64,000 bases of DNA, taken from NCBI GenBank assembly GCA_964247055.1, contig OZ176059.1, positions 1,426,001 through 1,490,000 on the forward strand, in the 5' to 3' direction. The translations under genes were made by a program, and so were the position numbers. Below the pieces are notes generated by a model that saw only the letters and a list, made by a program, of their open reading frames with translations, did not search any database and was not told the origin of the DNA. This stretch comes from Paragordius varius (taxonomy: Eukaryota > Nematomorpha). Shown piece after piece: positions 1 to 11,400 of this stretch. The number at the start of each line of letters is the position of its first letter. Position 1 is the first letter of the stretch.

Positions 1-144
1 GTTTATTATAAAGATAATAAGGTAGTTGAAATGCACATAAAATAATTTTTTATGAAATTAATATAAGAAAAAAGTTAACTAGTTAAATAAAAGTTTAATG
101 TTTACATTAGCGTTTATTGTCCTTAGTTCATTTTTAACAAAGGC

Positions 145-1518
145 TTATTTATATATATTCCACAAATATATATTTCTATCAAATTTATTTTGTAACAGGT
201 ATATTAACGAATTTATTGCACAATAAAATTTATTAAGTAGTGATGGGTGGTAGATAGATATTAGAAAAAAGACACACTCGTAGATCTGAGGTATGGCGTT
301 TTCATCCTTAATCTCTCCATTTGCACCAATTAACGAGGACAAGGAATTAAGTAATTCAAACACATGAGATTTTGTAAGGTCTACAGGTAACGTTTGCTGT
401 TCATGTTGGGGAGGTGATCTAACAGATACATTATTTTTGGCCTCAATTATTGGAGAGTTAGCATTTATGTTTAGAGAATCGCTAATATCTTGATTATTAC
501 TATTATTATTATTACTTTCATTTGTTTCTTGAAGGGTTAAATGCGAAGACAAAGCCAGATCTTTAGCTTTGTCGATTATTAATGTATTATTTGGCATAGA
601 AATGGGTATTTTATCGGCTGTAGGTGTATTAATATTCATTTTGTTAGAAACACCTATCCTGTAATTAGACAATGCCAAAATTTCGTCTTTATGGTCATTT
701 CCAATATGTTTATCGCCAATTTTTTTATTCAAATTTATGTCGCTGTTGTTAGTGTCATCAATACTGGAACTATTGTCATTTGGTGCCGTATTCGAGGATT
801 CTATTGTAACTGATGTAATTGTTACCATGTCTGGCGTTGTATGTTGAATATTGTCGTCTTTTTCCTCAAGAATTACTATATCACTGTCTATGCTTTCATT
901 TCCTCCAGCAACTGTTTTTGTGTTTGGGGGTGATGGTGTTGGGGATATACGAGCCTCAACCATTTCATCCTCCATGACGTAATTGGGTGAATATTGATAA
1001 GTATTATCTGAAACTAATGGCAATAAATATGTGTCAAAATTTGTATCGTCGTTATTGTTACTATCATCAGGAACAAAATTATTGGTGTTAGATGTGGTAA
1101 CAGCAGTAATGGAACCGGATCCAGGCTTTACATATACTAATTGTATATCATTTTCATCATCATTATCATTGTTACGATTATCGTCAACTTGTACATCTTC
1201 AACAATGCTATTATTCAAATTTTCCATAATTTCAACAGCTGTTGAGGGATTCGGAAGTTGTTCTTTAGAAAAGGTGGTTTTTGGTTCATCATAATTAATA
1301 TCATTACTATTTAGGCTACCTAATATATTTGTCGATATGGGAAAATTGTTAGTGGTTAATATATTGTTGACGTTGATATTTTCATTTTCTAATACGGTAT
1401 CATGTGCTATTTCGGTGTTATATGATAAAGCGGCAGACGATAAATATGTCGTTATATCTTGAAAAGTTAAACACGTTAGTTTAATAGGCGAAATAGTAAA
1501 AGGTTGAACAACATCCAT
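145..1518 (-). CDS. Asparagine-rich protein of unknown function, probably first exon
   Basis: An uninterrupted 457-codon reading frame, by far the longest in the window, starts with ATG at 1518 and ends at 145. I do not recognise the family. The protein is dominated by Asn, Asp, Ser and Thr, with acidic and Asn-rich runs near residues 110-160 and 335-345 and a short Pro-rich stretch near 193-199. It has no obvious membrane segment before a hydrophobic C-terminal stretch (about 415-445). The low-complexity body resembles the disordered regions of transcriptional regulators, but that is only composition. The final 40-50 residues are less biased and very A+T-rich, so the true exon may end near 280-290 at an unseen donor, with the gene continuing left of the window. 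It is transcribed away from MRPS18B, with 508 bp between the two starts. Confidence 0.55.
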   Translation of the reverse strand: MDVVQPFTISPIKLTCLTFQDITTYLSSAALSYNTEIAHDTVLENENINVNNILTTNNFPISTNILGSLNSNDINYDEPKTTFSKEQLPNPSTAVEIMENLNNSIVEDVQVDDNRNNDNDDENDIQLVYVKPGSGSITAVTTSNTNNFVPDDSNNNDDTNFDTYLLPLVSDNTYQYSPNYVMEDEMVEARISPTPSPPNTKTVAGGNESIDSDIVILEEKDDNIQHTTPDMVTITSVTIESSNTAPNDNSSSIDDTNNSDINLNKKIGDKHIGNDHKDEILALSNYRIGVSNKMNINTPTADKIPISMPNNTLIIDKAKDLALSSHLTLQETNESNNNNSNNQDISDSLNINANSPIIEAKNNVSVRSPPQHEQQTLPVDLTKSHVFELLNSLSSLIGANGEIKDENAIPQIYECVFFLISIYHPSLLNKFYCAINSLIYLLQNKFDRNIYLWNIYK

Positions 1519-2026
1519 ACAACATATATATGATGTTGAAGGGTTAAAAAATGTGAAACCCTTTAATTAAATATTCACCATTATGTATTACTACTTAGCG
1601 CAATGGAGTTGGTCAGATAAGAATCTTATTTTGGGGTTTCAAAGAAACCTAAATATATTAAAAGATAAAATAAGTCATATATTTGTGTTGGCCAATATCT
1701 AAGTATCAATAGGTGTTTAAGTAAAAGTAATTTATTATATTTGCAAGTATATTTATATCTACCAAATACCTTATAGAATAGCGATTAATACTTTATATTT
1801 AAACATTACATTAAAAATATTATCGATGTTAACTATGAAAGCATTTACCTTAATAATCATTTATTATTTATCACACTAAATATTATTTAAGTAAAATAAA
1901 TAATCTACATTTATTATTAAAATATACTTGTAAAATTTCTGGTTAGAATTGAGAAAAACTTATCGGGGATGAAAACAAAATGTCGGCCAACTAAGTTCTA
2001 GTGCAAAAATTACATTCATTTATCAT
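1519..2026. other. Divergent intergenic region between the Asn-rich gene and MRPS18B
   Basis: These 508 bp separate two start codons facing away from each other, so promoters for both genes should lie here. The stretch is A+T-rich. I see no clear TATA box placed against either start and no recognisable repeat. The promoter role is inferred from geometry only. Confidence 0.35.
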
Positions 2027-3494
2027 ATGAGCCTATTTAAAGTTGTCAGGCTTTACGCAAAGGCATGGTCGCAATCAAATTGTTGCGTTAGTAGATACGT
2101 ATGTCCAGATTATATTAAACGAGAACCATGGGACATTCCGGAGGGATATGAAGAAGAATATGACAAACGAGGTTTTAGAATCATTAAAAGCGGCAAGACC
2201 AAAATAAAATATGTTTCCGTGGAAGATGGTTTGCGTTACATTATGAGTGAAGGTATCATTTAAAATAAGTACAGTTTTCATTTGATATTTATATATATAT
2301 ATATATATATATATTTCATAATTATCTACAAATTGCAGCCTATAAACATACCTATGGAAATGATCCAATATGGAAAAATTATCGTCGAAATTTTTGGGGT
2401 CAATTCCCACCCAGACCACGAAAACGATGCACGGTAACATCCACATGTCTTTTTACTAGTTAAACACTCTAAAAATTTAATAAAATCATTCTTATAAATC
2501 ATAAATTTTGTTGTTATTAATTTAACCATTTTTTTTTCTATTCAATAATTTGAACATTTCTCTAAAATTTGTAATGATGTATTTTAGATTTCCTTAGCAA
2601 AGTTTAATAAATAAAGATAATTTTTTAACCAAAATAATTTTTATTTGCCAGTATTTAAGCTATTAAATAAAAATATTTTTGGCAATTCAAAGATTTGGGA
2701 AGTAGTATAAGATTTTTTGTATAATATGCCTAAAAGCCAGATAATGCATAATTTTAAATTTGATCCAAATATTTTGTTAAAAATCTCTTTGTGGTCCAAA
2801 ATAATAAAACTTCTAAATTAATTCAAATTCAATAATTTTTCAGAGAGATCACACAATTATGAGCGCAAGTCCATGCCCATTATGTAGGGATCAATACCTT
2901 GTTTTAGATTACAGAGTAAATTGTGTTACGATAATTTTTTTTGGAAATTAAAATCAAAATATTTTATAATAATTTTTTGTTTTGGTTAAAAATATTTAAT
3001 TTATTAATTACAAATCCATTAAAATCGATTGAATTATTACCATGTAAGTTGAATGTTTGCATGTGAAAGTTAATTACTAAAAAAATGTATAAATTTAAAT
3101 TCTTTTTTTATATATATAGAATGTGTATCTTTTACAACAATTTATTAGCAAATATACGGGCGAAATATTTTCTCCAAAAGTTACTGGTAATGGATTTTAT
3201 TAGAACATTTTTTTAAGTGTATTCTTATAAAAAATTTTTGTCAAAAACAACATTCATTATTTTAGACCTTTTTAATTTAAAATTATTAATCTGTCTTTGA
3301 TTCTTAAAATTTTATTTTGACAGCTAATACCCTCATAAAAACTGTATTTCAAGGGAAAAAATTGTTTTTGAATCAAAATGGGTAAAGTTTAATTTTTTTT
3401 TTATAGTTTTTTAATATAATTTTATGTCAAAAGATATGTTTTATTGAATTAAACGTGCTATATTATCAATACTATCGTATCAGCATATTTAGGG

Positions 3495-3530
<36 letters not shown>

Positions 3531-4428
3531 CTGTTTAGAAATCGTATATTTTTTTATATTATTCACATAGGTCTTTGTCTGGAACAAGATTTTGCAATGA
3601 GAGTTCAAATACATATAGCTCATGATTTTGGTATAATATATATATATACCATTTACAGTCAAATTCATTACCTTTATTTTTCAATATTTTTAAAAAATAA
3701 AATTCTGTTTAAAATTAATGCAATGCTGAAAAAATAATAAACAATGTCGTAAAAATATATTTCATATTAATGATGAGTTATGTTAGCCCGAAAACACAAA
3801 TTATTTTTAAGGTGAATTTGAATTATAATGGTATATATATATATAATTTTGATATCAATTGACCTGTCGTTAAATTTACCGCTTTTCATAAAAAATATAA
3901 CCTTATGTGAGGGGTATTAAAATTTGGTGCTAATTTCAATTCAATTATTATCAGCTAAATTTTTATTAAATGTCAGTTTTGCTCCAACCTGGCTTAAACT
4001 TGTTGCTTATTGTTTTTTCTAAATCATAAATTTTTATTGTAACTATTGCCAGATATGATAAATTAAATTATACATTATATGTTATATTATTTTAATATAA
4101 TTTATATTATATATTAGTCCATTTTTTATAAGAGGTTATTAATTCTAATTTTTATTTTGTATATCATTTTTTTCCCCAATTGAAATCAACCTCATAAAAG
4201 TTTACAAATTCTTGTTTAAAGTTTATAATGCCATTTCTATTGTTATATCAAATCTTCAGATAATGTATAAATAAATTCAACTATAACTTCAATATAAATT
4301 TGATTTTATCGTTAGGTTTTCTAAATCTGAAACAACCAACAATCGAATACAAATATAAGGATTGGTATCCCTTTCTACGCGGTGAAAATGAAAATGGCAA
4401 AAATATCATTCTATACGATAATCAATGA
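2027..4428 (+). CDS. MRPS18B: Mitochondrial small ribosomal subunit protein bS18b (MRPS18B)
   Basis: Structural protein of the mitochondrial small ribosomal subunit. Exons are 2027-2252, 2339-2433, 2844-2915, 3120-3186, 3571-3630 and 4316-4428; all introns are GT-AG and phases close to a 210-aa protein (human is about 258). Diagnostic matches to the MRPS18B family are KREPWDIPEGYEEEY in exon 1, YGNDPIWKNYRRNFWGQFPP (residues 81-100), RKRC (103-106), SPCPLCRDQYLVLDYR (116-131) and DWYPFLRGE near the C-terminus. C106, C118 and C121 occupy the Cys positions seen in the human protein. The N-terminus has basic residues and no acidic ones before about residue 25, fitting a mitochondrial presequence. 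Exon 1 could be read through its donor to a stop at 2263, but the conserved family sequence continues only by splicing. Intron 5 contains a family A element. Confidence 0.94.
3499..3526. repeat. (TA)n microsatellite in MRPS18B intron 4
   Basis: About 14 TA dinucleotides upstream of the exon 5 acceptor. A similar tract lies in intron 1 around 2291-2314. Confidence 0.85.
3649..3831. mobile_element. Family A palindromic element, short copy in MRPS18B intron 5
   Basis: It begins with CCATTTACAGTCAAATTCA and ends with GGTGAATTTGAATTATAATGG, bordered by TATA on both sides. The middle carries the family core (an AATAATAAAC stretch, then ATGAGTTATGTTAGCCCGAAA). It has only one repeat unit per arm, so it may approximate the unexpanded form. 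The lack of coding capacity fits a non-autonomous DNA element. Confidence 0.65.
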
Positions 4429-5043
4429 CGTTACATAAGTAGTTTCGCATTTTTTATCATATTTGTTAACGCTACACCTACAATCATGCAATTATTTGTT
4501 AATAAATTTTGTTGTATATAAAAACTCATTTATCTTGAACTTAAAACACCTTCTCATTATTGAACAAATAGCCTAGTCTGTGCTTTGCTAATATTTGAAA
4601 CAGTGTAGTGTCAAGGTTTATTGTCTTGCGAATTCAATCATTGGAGAATTTGTATACGGTCTTTTTGGATAAAAACAAACTACAAAAATACGAATCTTAA
4701 ACGATATATAATGTTTCCAATGGCAACTTATGACTGTGAAGGAATCTGGGTTAGCAAAAAGATTTAAATAAAAATCATACTATGGAGCATCTTAGTTAAC
4801 AAAACATGGACCTACGATTTCTCTAATGAATGAATTCGCAAAACAATAAATCATATAAGGTTATGTGTCAAACAAAGGTAAAATTATCTGGGCAATGGAT
4901 AATTCGAAAGCCCATTGATTACCATTGTTGTTTTTTAAAGTATTTACTTGTCTACAAATAGTTGGCTTATTAAAATCAAAGGATATTTAACGGTATAAAT
5001 TTGACTATTTATAGGTAATAAAATTATCATAAAACAAAGTTTT
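4429..5043. other. Intergenic DNA after MRPS18B
   Basis: No reading frame or repeat recognised. An AATAAA near 4500 is a candidate polyadenylation signal for MRPS18B. Confidence 0.4.
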
Positions 5044-5502
5044 AGGGCTTGGGACTCGAGCCTAATTTTGGAACCGGTTCATGTTTTTATTTTTTCGATT
5101 CTAGAACCGGTTATTTAAAAATACTTTCTGAAACGGTTATTTAAAATTTAAAAAAGTTCCAGTTCTCGCATTTTTTTCGGTTTCAGGACCGGGTTCTCTG
5201 TGGAACAAAACCGGTTCTTAAAATGGATCCGATCATATATCCTATTCCAAAAACATACACAAGTAAGCACCTATCATTTAATTAATTAAGTTTATAATAT
5301 AATTGAAAAACAATTAGATTTGGGTTGATTAAGTATTTATTTATTTATTAGTATATCTACAAATGTTCAATACAAATCAAATAATATCTAATATATTTTT
5401 GTTCAATTTTATAAGATGACGGGTTTCAGACTTTCATGTGACAAAAATAAATTTTGAAGTTGAAAATGCTCTTTTACACTGAATTAAAATATTAGTTATA
5501 TA

Positions 5503-6662
5503 CAGTAAATGTTAATTTTTAATATCAAGAATTTTTTTTTTAATCCATGTGGCATTTTTTTATCCTTTTAAAAGTTGTTTTACAAGCATATAAAAAATAA
5601 CTACATATATATTTAAATGTATTTAAATGTCCCTTTTCGGTACACATATATGAGAGATATATTAACATTGCAATATGTTCCCCTTTTCGCTACATATCTC
5701 AATATAGAAATTGTAACATTGCATATGTGTTGTGCCTACTTCATTAAATAATTTTTTAGGTTTTATATATAATTTTTTTTTATAAAAAATTAAGTTTATA
5801 ATAATTAATTAAAAAATATTTCAGAAAAGACTATAAAAAAATATATTTGAAATTAACATATAAATCGCTTATGTGCGTAATAAAACTTGTATTATACAAA
5901 TTTAAATATTAATTTGATTTTGCTGACTTTTTTTGAAAACACTATATCACCTAAAATTAAAACTGAGAAATGTCACGAAAAATGGTAAAATAATACCATT
6001 TATAATTAATTATTTCACAAGTGGTAATTTATTTAAGCAAATATTTTTGACAATTTTTTTGGTGTCCTCATAATACTTAAGAAAATGAATGTGCTGAATA
6101 TTTTTAAGAATTTGAGTTAAGTTTTCAATCAATTCTTCCACATTGAAATGGCATCTTTCCTGACTTTTTTTGATCTCTGGAGTCTGGGTTATTAATGTGC
6201 CATAGTTTGAATCTAATGTTGATGGCAAACTTTCATCTATACTATCTTCTTCACAAAAACTATACATTTATTCTAAATTTCTTTTTGACAAAATAATAAA
6301 AACTTAATATTTTTTATAAAAAAAATATATTACCTTATAAATTAAAAATCAAAGTATGCACAACACATAACATACTGATTAATACCTAATTTTATAAAAA
6401 ATGTTATATCAAACCTAAATATTTATCAAAGTAGGCAAAACACATATGCAATGTTACTTCTATAATGAGATATGTAGCGAGAAGAGGAACATATTGCATA
6501 TATATCTCTCATATATGTGTACCGAAAAAGGACATGTAAGTACATTTAAATATATATGTAAGTGTTATTTTTTATATGCTTGTAAAACAACTTTTAAAAG
6601 GATAAAAAAATGCCACATGGATTAAAAAAAAAATTCTTGATATTAAAAATTAACATTTACTG
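5503..6662. mobile_element. Tc1/mariner-like element with long inverted repeats, nested in the hAT-like element
   Basis: Termini are TA-CAGTAAATGTTAATTTT on the left and the exact inverse, ending CATTTACTG-TA, on the right. The inverted arms extend about 250 bp (5503-5765 against 6410-6662) and share the segments around ATGCCACATGG, GGTACACATATATGAGAG and CATTGCATATGTG. The flanking TA dinucleotides and CAGT ends fit Tc1/mariner target choice. The central 650 bp carries no recognisable transposase, only a small reading frame on the minus strand. Confidence 0.75.
6010..6267 (-). CDS. Small open reading frame inside the Tc1-like element
   Basis: An 85-codon frame, ATG at 6267. It starts MYSFCEEDSIDESLP and has an amphipathic Lys/Glu/Leu C-terminal half. 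It lies between the two long inverted arms. No catalytic motif and no similarity to transposase is apparent, and I do not recognise it. Its composition is more protein-like than neighbouring frames. It could be a remnant of the element's own gene, a captured host fragment or chance. Confidence 0.3.
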   Translation of the reverse strand: MYSFCEEDSIDESLPSTLDSNYGTLITQTPEIKKSQERCHFNVEELIENLTQILKNIQHIHFLKYYEDTKKIVKNICLNKLPLVK

Positions 6663-7599
6663 TATTAATTGCTGGAATGCCATATTTTAAAATTTTTGTG
6701 AAGGTGGATAGAATTTCATCAAATTAAACTATTTTTATCTGATTGTTCATTTTTTATCATTAAATACAAAAATTATCGCCCACTTCCATTGAATTTACGT
6801 TACTTACCTCATTCGACGTAATACGTCTATGAAGAGCCTATGGGTTATTTCTTGCAGTGCATTTTCCTCGTATGAAAGTTTCCCTCTAAAACGAGGATTC
6901 AAATACTCGAAAGAAAAGCATTGGATTTCTTATTAATGCTCTTTATTAGCAAACATTTCATCATACAACTATTTTCAACTGATCTAACTCAGATAATAAC
7001 CTTTCCAGATACTAAAAAAAATTTGAAAGATTATTTCGCTCAATGTATTTCTATTTATTGTATAAGAGTATAACAATGCTTAAAGCTTTGTAATAATAAA
7101 TATGAAAAATTTATCTCTAATACAAAACCGGTTTTTAAAAAGTTCGAACATGTTCCTAAACGATTCTAAATTTAATCCGGTTCTCATCGTGGAACAACGG
7201 TTCCATAAAAACTTAAGTTTGAGAGTTTTGGTTTCAAGACCTAAAAAATACCAAATATAAGTTTATAAAAATAGACGTTTGTCTAAAGAAGTCCTTCTTA
7301 GTTTTAATTTGGTGACGTTAAATAAATTCCATGAGATTGATCCTCTAATATTTTTATGCGCTTCTTATTAAATTTATCTTATAATTATTAGGAATTAATG
7401 ATTGAAATGCTTCTAATTTTTCCGTTTTTTAGACATTTATATGATATTTCGGCCCTAACACGGAAAAATATTAATATATATGGATACAAGGAAAACGCCT
7501 ATGACTTGAAAATGTGGTCGCACTCTAATTTGCTAAATATAATTTTTCTTCCCTAAATTAGCTCATGTTAATAATTCATGAGTGCTAAGTGAAATGAAC

Positions 7600-8212
7600 C
7601 AGACAGTACAAATCCCAACAGGCTTTTGTAAAATACCATTACCTTAAAATAGCGTTCATATATCTGCAAAAAAGCAAAGGGCTGATCTAATAAGCAGGCA
7701 TACGTCCCATACTCTTCTACGACGAGACATGGCCGATGACAGATTCAATCGCGAAAAAAATGGATGGACATAGAATAGCGAATAAAATTATTTGAACCCA
7801 ATAGCTTAAATTCAAACTTGCCCCATTTCTACCAAATTGAATAAATATGATGCTCTTTCGGACACATCCGGGCTCCAGAACAATGGACAAATAAAATTTT
7901 ATCTTTACATCACGAAGGCAACAATCGTAGGTAGACCAACATTTAACTGGGAAAAAACTATTAATGTTTTAAGTGTTGCAAAGATTGATGATAATGCCTG
8001 GGAGGATCGCAAATATTACAGCCAGCTCCTACACGGATACAATGGCTAACATTACACAAAGCCAAAACATCAATATTGTTATTATATGATAATACCAAAA
8101 TATTTTATTATAATGCCGATAAAAAACTTGGTTGGTTATATATTCGAGATGAATTTTCAATTGATCTCATAATAACTGGTCCCGCTACAAATTATTATAC
8201 TACGTGATGTTC
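7600..8212 (+). pseudogene. Coding-like segment with frame changes, unassigned
   Basis: From about 7837 one frame reads 70 codons ending with AWEDRKYYSQLLHGYNG. A second frame takes over near 8010 (QPAPTRIQWLTLHKAK) and stays open to a TGA near 8212 (includes KKLGWLYIRDEFSIDLIITG). A CAG at the switch could be a splice acceptor. The region is less A+T-rich than its surroundings and looks protein-derived. Candidates are an eroded retroelement or the 3' exons of an unrecognised gene. I cannot name the family. Confidence 0.3.
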
Positions 8213-8411
8213 ACGCAGGGTTGTACATAAAATTTAATTAGTGTAAAATGTTTTAGGTTTACGCTTTCCACACCCAATTAACAAAATTTACTTATATTAA
8301 GTCTTATTATTTGTGGTAAAAATCAAATTTTATCAGTTAAAAATCAGATAACTTAATATTTTGACAATATATGTGTATAATATTTGTTCAACTTTTATTT
8401 GCTAGTTCAAT

Positions 8412-11400
8412 ATGATCGAAATAACATGCAACGATAGGCTTGGCAAAAAAGTTCGAGTAAAATGCAAGTAAATATTTATTTTAACTTAGAGTCATAATGA
8501 TACAATATTGGATCTCAAAAAACTGATTGCTGCACAAACTGGGACTAAATGGGAGAAAATTGTTTTAAAAAAATGGTTAGTATATTGAATTTATTGTATT
8601 TTTTACGATACGTTTCTTAATAGATATCTAGATATACCATTTTTATTTGCTCATAGGTACACTATTTACAAGGATCACATTACCCTACAAGATTGTAAGT
8701 AAATTTAGCCATTAATTAATACATTTGGGGTACTTCAATCCCACAGAGATTTTAAATATTTAACTTAAACATTTATGATATTAGGCAAAAAAGATGTTTA
8801 GGTTGTAAAATAATAATTTTGAACGATTGAAAATCCTAAAAAATCCAATTATTATTTTTAAGCGCAAATTTTTTGGATTACTTTTGTTAAATTATAGTCA
8901 AAAATAAAATTAATTAACCTTAAATTAATCGAATATTGAAAAATAAATTTAAACCGGCCCTTTGCTTTAATTTAACTAAATTTTAGACTAAGGAACTACC
9001 AAAACTCTAAATGTAATATATGTATATAAGTAATATGTTTGATCCTAATTTAGCAAAAACTATTTTTACAAAATAGTTTAAAAAGTTTAAGGTTTATAAA
9101 GCATATATGTATGAAAAAATAATTAAGTTTATAATATTTTATTATAAAAATAACTTTTTCTTTTTTTGTTAAATTTTGAAGTTAATTTACTCGCGCATCT
9201 TTTATCATTTTTTCGGTTATAAAATATATAAAAATCCGCAGAATTTATATCACAAATTTTTGAAATTATCTTTAACATAGCATTCACTAAAATTATGGAA
9301 ATCACTAACCTTAAAACTCTTATTGATTTTGATAACTTTCAATAAAACAGGCAATTGTAAAACTGTTAATAACTATTTTATCATCATCACACATCAAAAG
9401 AGATTTTTTCCCAATCGTTTCTATTCTATTTTCCTTTTCTTCTATTTTTATTTTAGCCTCAGTAAGGTCGTCCTATATAGTGCTGACCCAGCTTTTTTGA
9501 GTTTGTTGTAGAGTGTAGAACATCATTAGAATATAATTATTTGATGGTCTGCGGGCTATTAGAAAGAAGTCAAGAGCATTCATTTTGAGGATTTTGTAGG
9601 AATCGAATGGATTATCCAAATTATAGGTATAGAGATTTGAATTATGAAAAAAAAAGAATAATTTTCATTATTTGGATTCAGAGTTTTGGTTTTTCTGAAA
9701 TCAAAGCCCATCTGGATAATGATTTCGTTTCGAGTTTGCTATATTAATTTTTGATTATGTGTTTAAATCCATGGTATTTTTTCCATGCTTCATTCAGAAG
9801 ACCTTTGTATGATAGGGGTTATGACTGGTCCATCTTTTAGCAAGAGTTAAATTGCCCAAGTTTTTAAATGGGTGTTACTATTTTTTAATCGAGTTAATAA
9901 GATTATTAGGTTCTGGCAGTGGTAAATTTTAAACACAGTTTAAACAAATAAAATCATTTACGCTAGGTTAATTTAAGTTTGTCCTTTTTTATGTAGCCAA
10001 AAATTTTTATATTTTCTGAAAACAAAATAGATTTCATTCACAGCATTACTGCAAACTTTACATAGAGTATTTTATCGGTTATTTATTCCATCATTAATTA
10101 ATTTTATCTTTGCTTGGATTAATATTAAGACAGACCATAACTTTCCAAGCCATTTTACCATATATCAATAAATTGGAGTAGGCCGTGGTCCCATGAATTT
10201 ATTATGCACCTTGCATTTAACCGCGATTTTTAAATAAAAATAGCGGTAAAACACTCACGGATTGTCTGAGCTTACTGTCAATTTCTTAAACCAATTGATA
10301 ACCTCGTAATACAAATAGAAGCCATTCCAAAGACGGGAAAAACAGTATTAATAAACCCATTTACAAAGGAAAAAAAGATTCATTCCTGTTTGACTTAGAA
10401 AACGTAAAATTAAAGAGTTTATCATGAAATTCAATTTGGCTTTAAATCTGGCAAAAAAACAATTTATGCGATTTTTCGACTTTGTCAAATGTAAGCTGTT
10501 CATCTCACAAGATTAATTTTAGTACACCTTCTTTGATTTGGAAAAGGCGTTTGACAATGGGCTTTAAGATGAAAATACTTCCGAAGAAAGAATAATCAAA
10601 AACCTTAATGTTGTTATATTCTGACTCCAAAGCCCTATTTAAGACCTACTATGGTCGTTCTGTTCAGGTTAAGATTAAGATTTTTCCCTTACGGTTTATA
10701 ATAATAATAATTGATTACGTTGGGGGATATATTGAAAGACGAACCTCATTTAATCCATATTGAAATAATATGGAAAAATTGAATGTAACGTTATGGTCTT
10801 AATGTTAATCCAAGCTGCAAAACGAAATTAATGTATGCATAATACAAAGAAAATGATAAAGTATGCGGTTTAGCTGTGAAGTCAAACTCTATATTTTTAC
10901 GTGAATTATAAGATTGATCAGAATATTTAGATATATTATGTGACATTGTTTGATTAAATATACTTAACTGGTTGTGCTTCATAATATATCGTATAGCTTT
11001 CTGTAATTAGCCCATTAACTATCCTGAATTTGTGTGTCATTGGAAAAATTTTAATACTTATCGCGACAATTAAAATTGTATTATTATATTGGTTTTTTCG
11101 TTGACAATATTAATAAGCATTTTATACTGTTTAAAAGAATCATTGTGGCAAATTTCGACTAAACTAGGAGTAGTTTCCTACATGCGGCCCTACGCGACAT
11201 TCTCTACTGCCCGCCAAAATTTTTAAAAAACACTCAAAATTAAATACTAAAATTAATCATTTTGGAAAAATTATTTTTTGTCTTTAAGGCATCACTTTAA
11301 TTTGAACCAAGGGTTAAATTAATTTTTTGTGTAGCTATAAAATATTTAGCGAATTGATTTCATAGAGGAATATCGGTTCATTCTTTGTGTTTGCTTTTTT

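Larger units (their letters stand above)
5044..7243. mobile_element. Degenerate hAT-like element with GGAACCGGTT subterminal repeats
   Basis: The left side (5044-5230) starts TAGGGCTTGGGACTCGAG and holds several copies of GGAACCGGTT or AGAACCGG. The right side (about 7120-7243) carries the same motifs inverted and ends ...AAGACCTA. Clustered short subterminal motifs and a TAGGGCTT-type end resemble non-autonomous hAT elements. No matching 8-bp target duplication was found, and no transposase is visible. A Tc1-like element is nested inside. Confidence 0.45.

Noticed and set aside
1031-1294. 87-codon plus-strand frame rich in Ser and Leu
   Set aside because: It is the complement of the Asn-rich coding sequence on the minus strand.
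2075-2446. 123-codon minus-strand frame
   Set aside because: It overlaps MRPS18B exons 1-2 in antisense and includes an IYIYIY run from a TA microsatellite.
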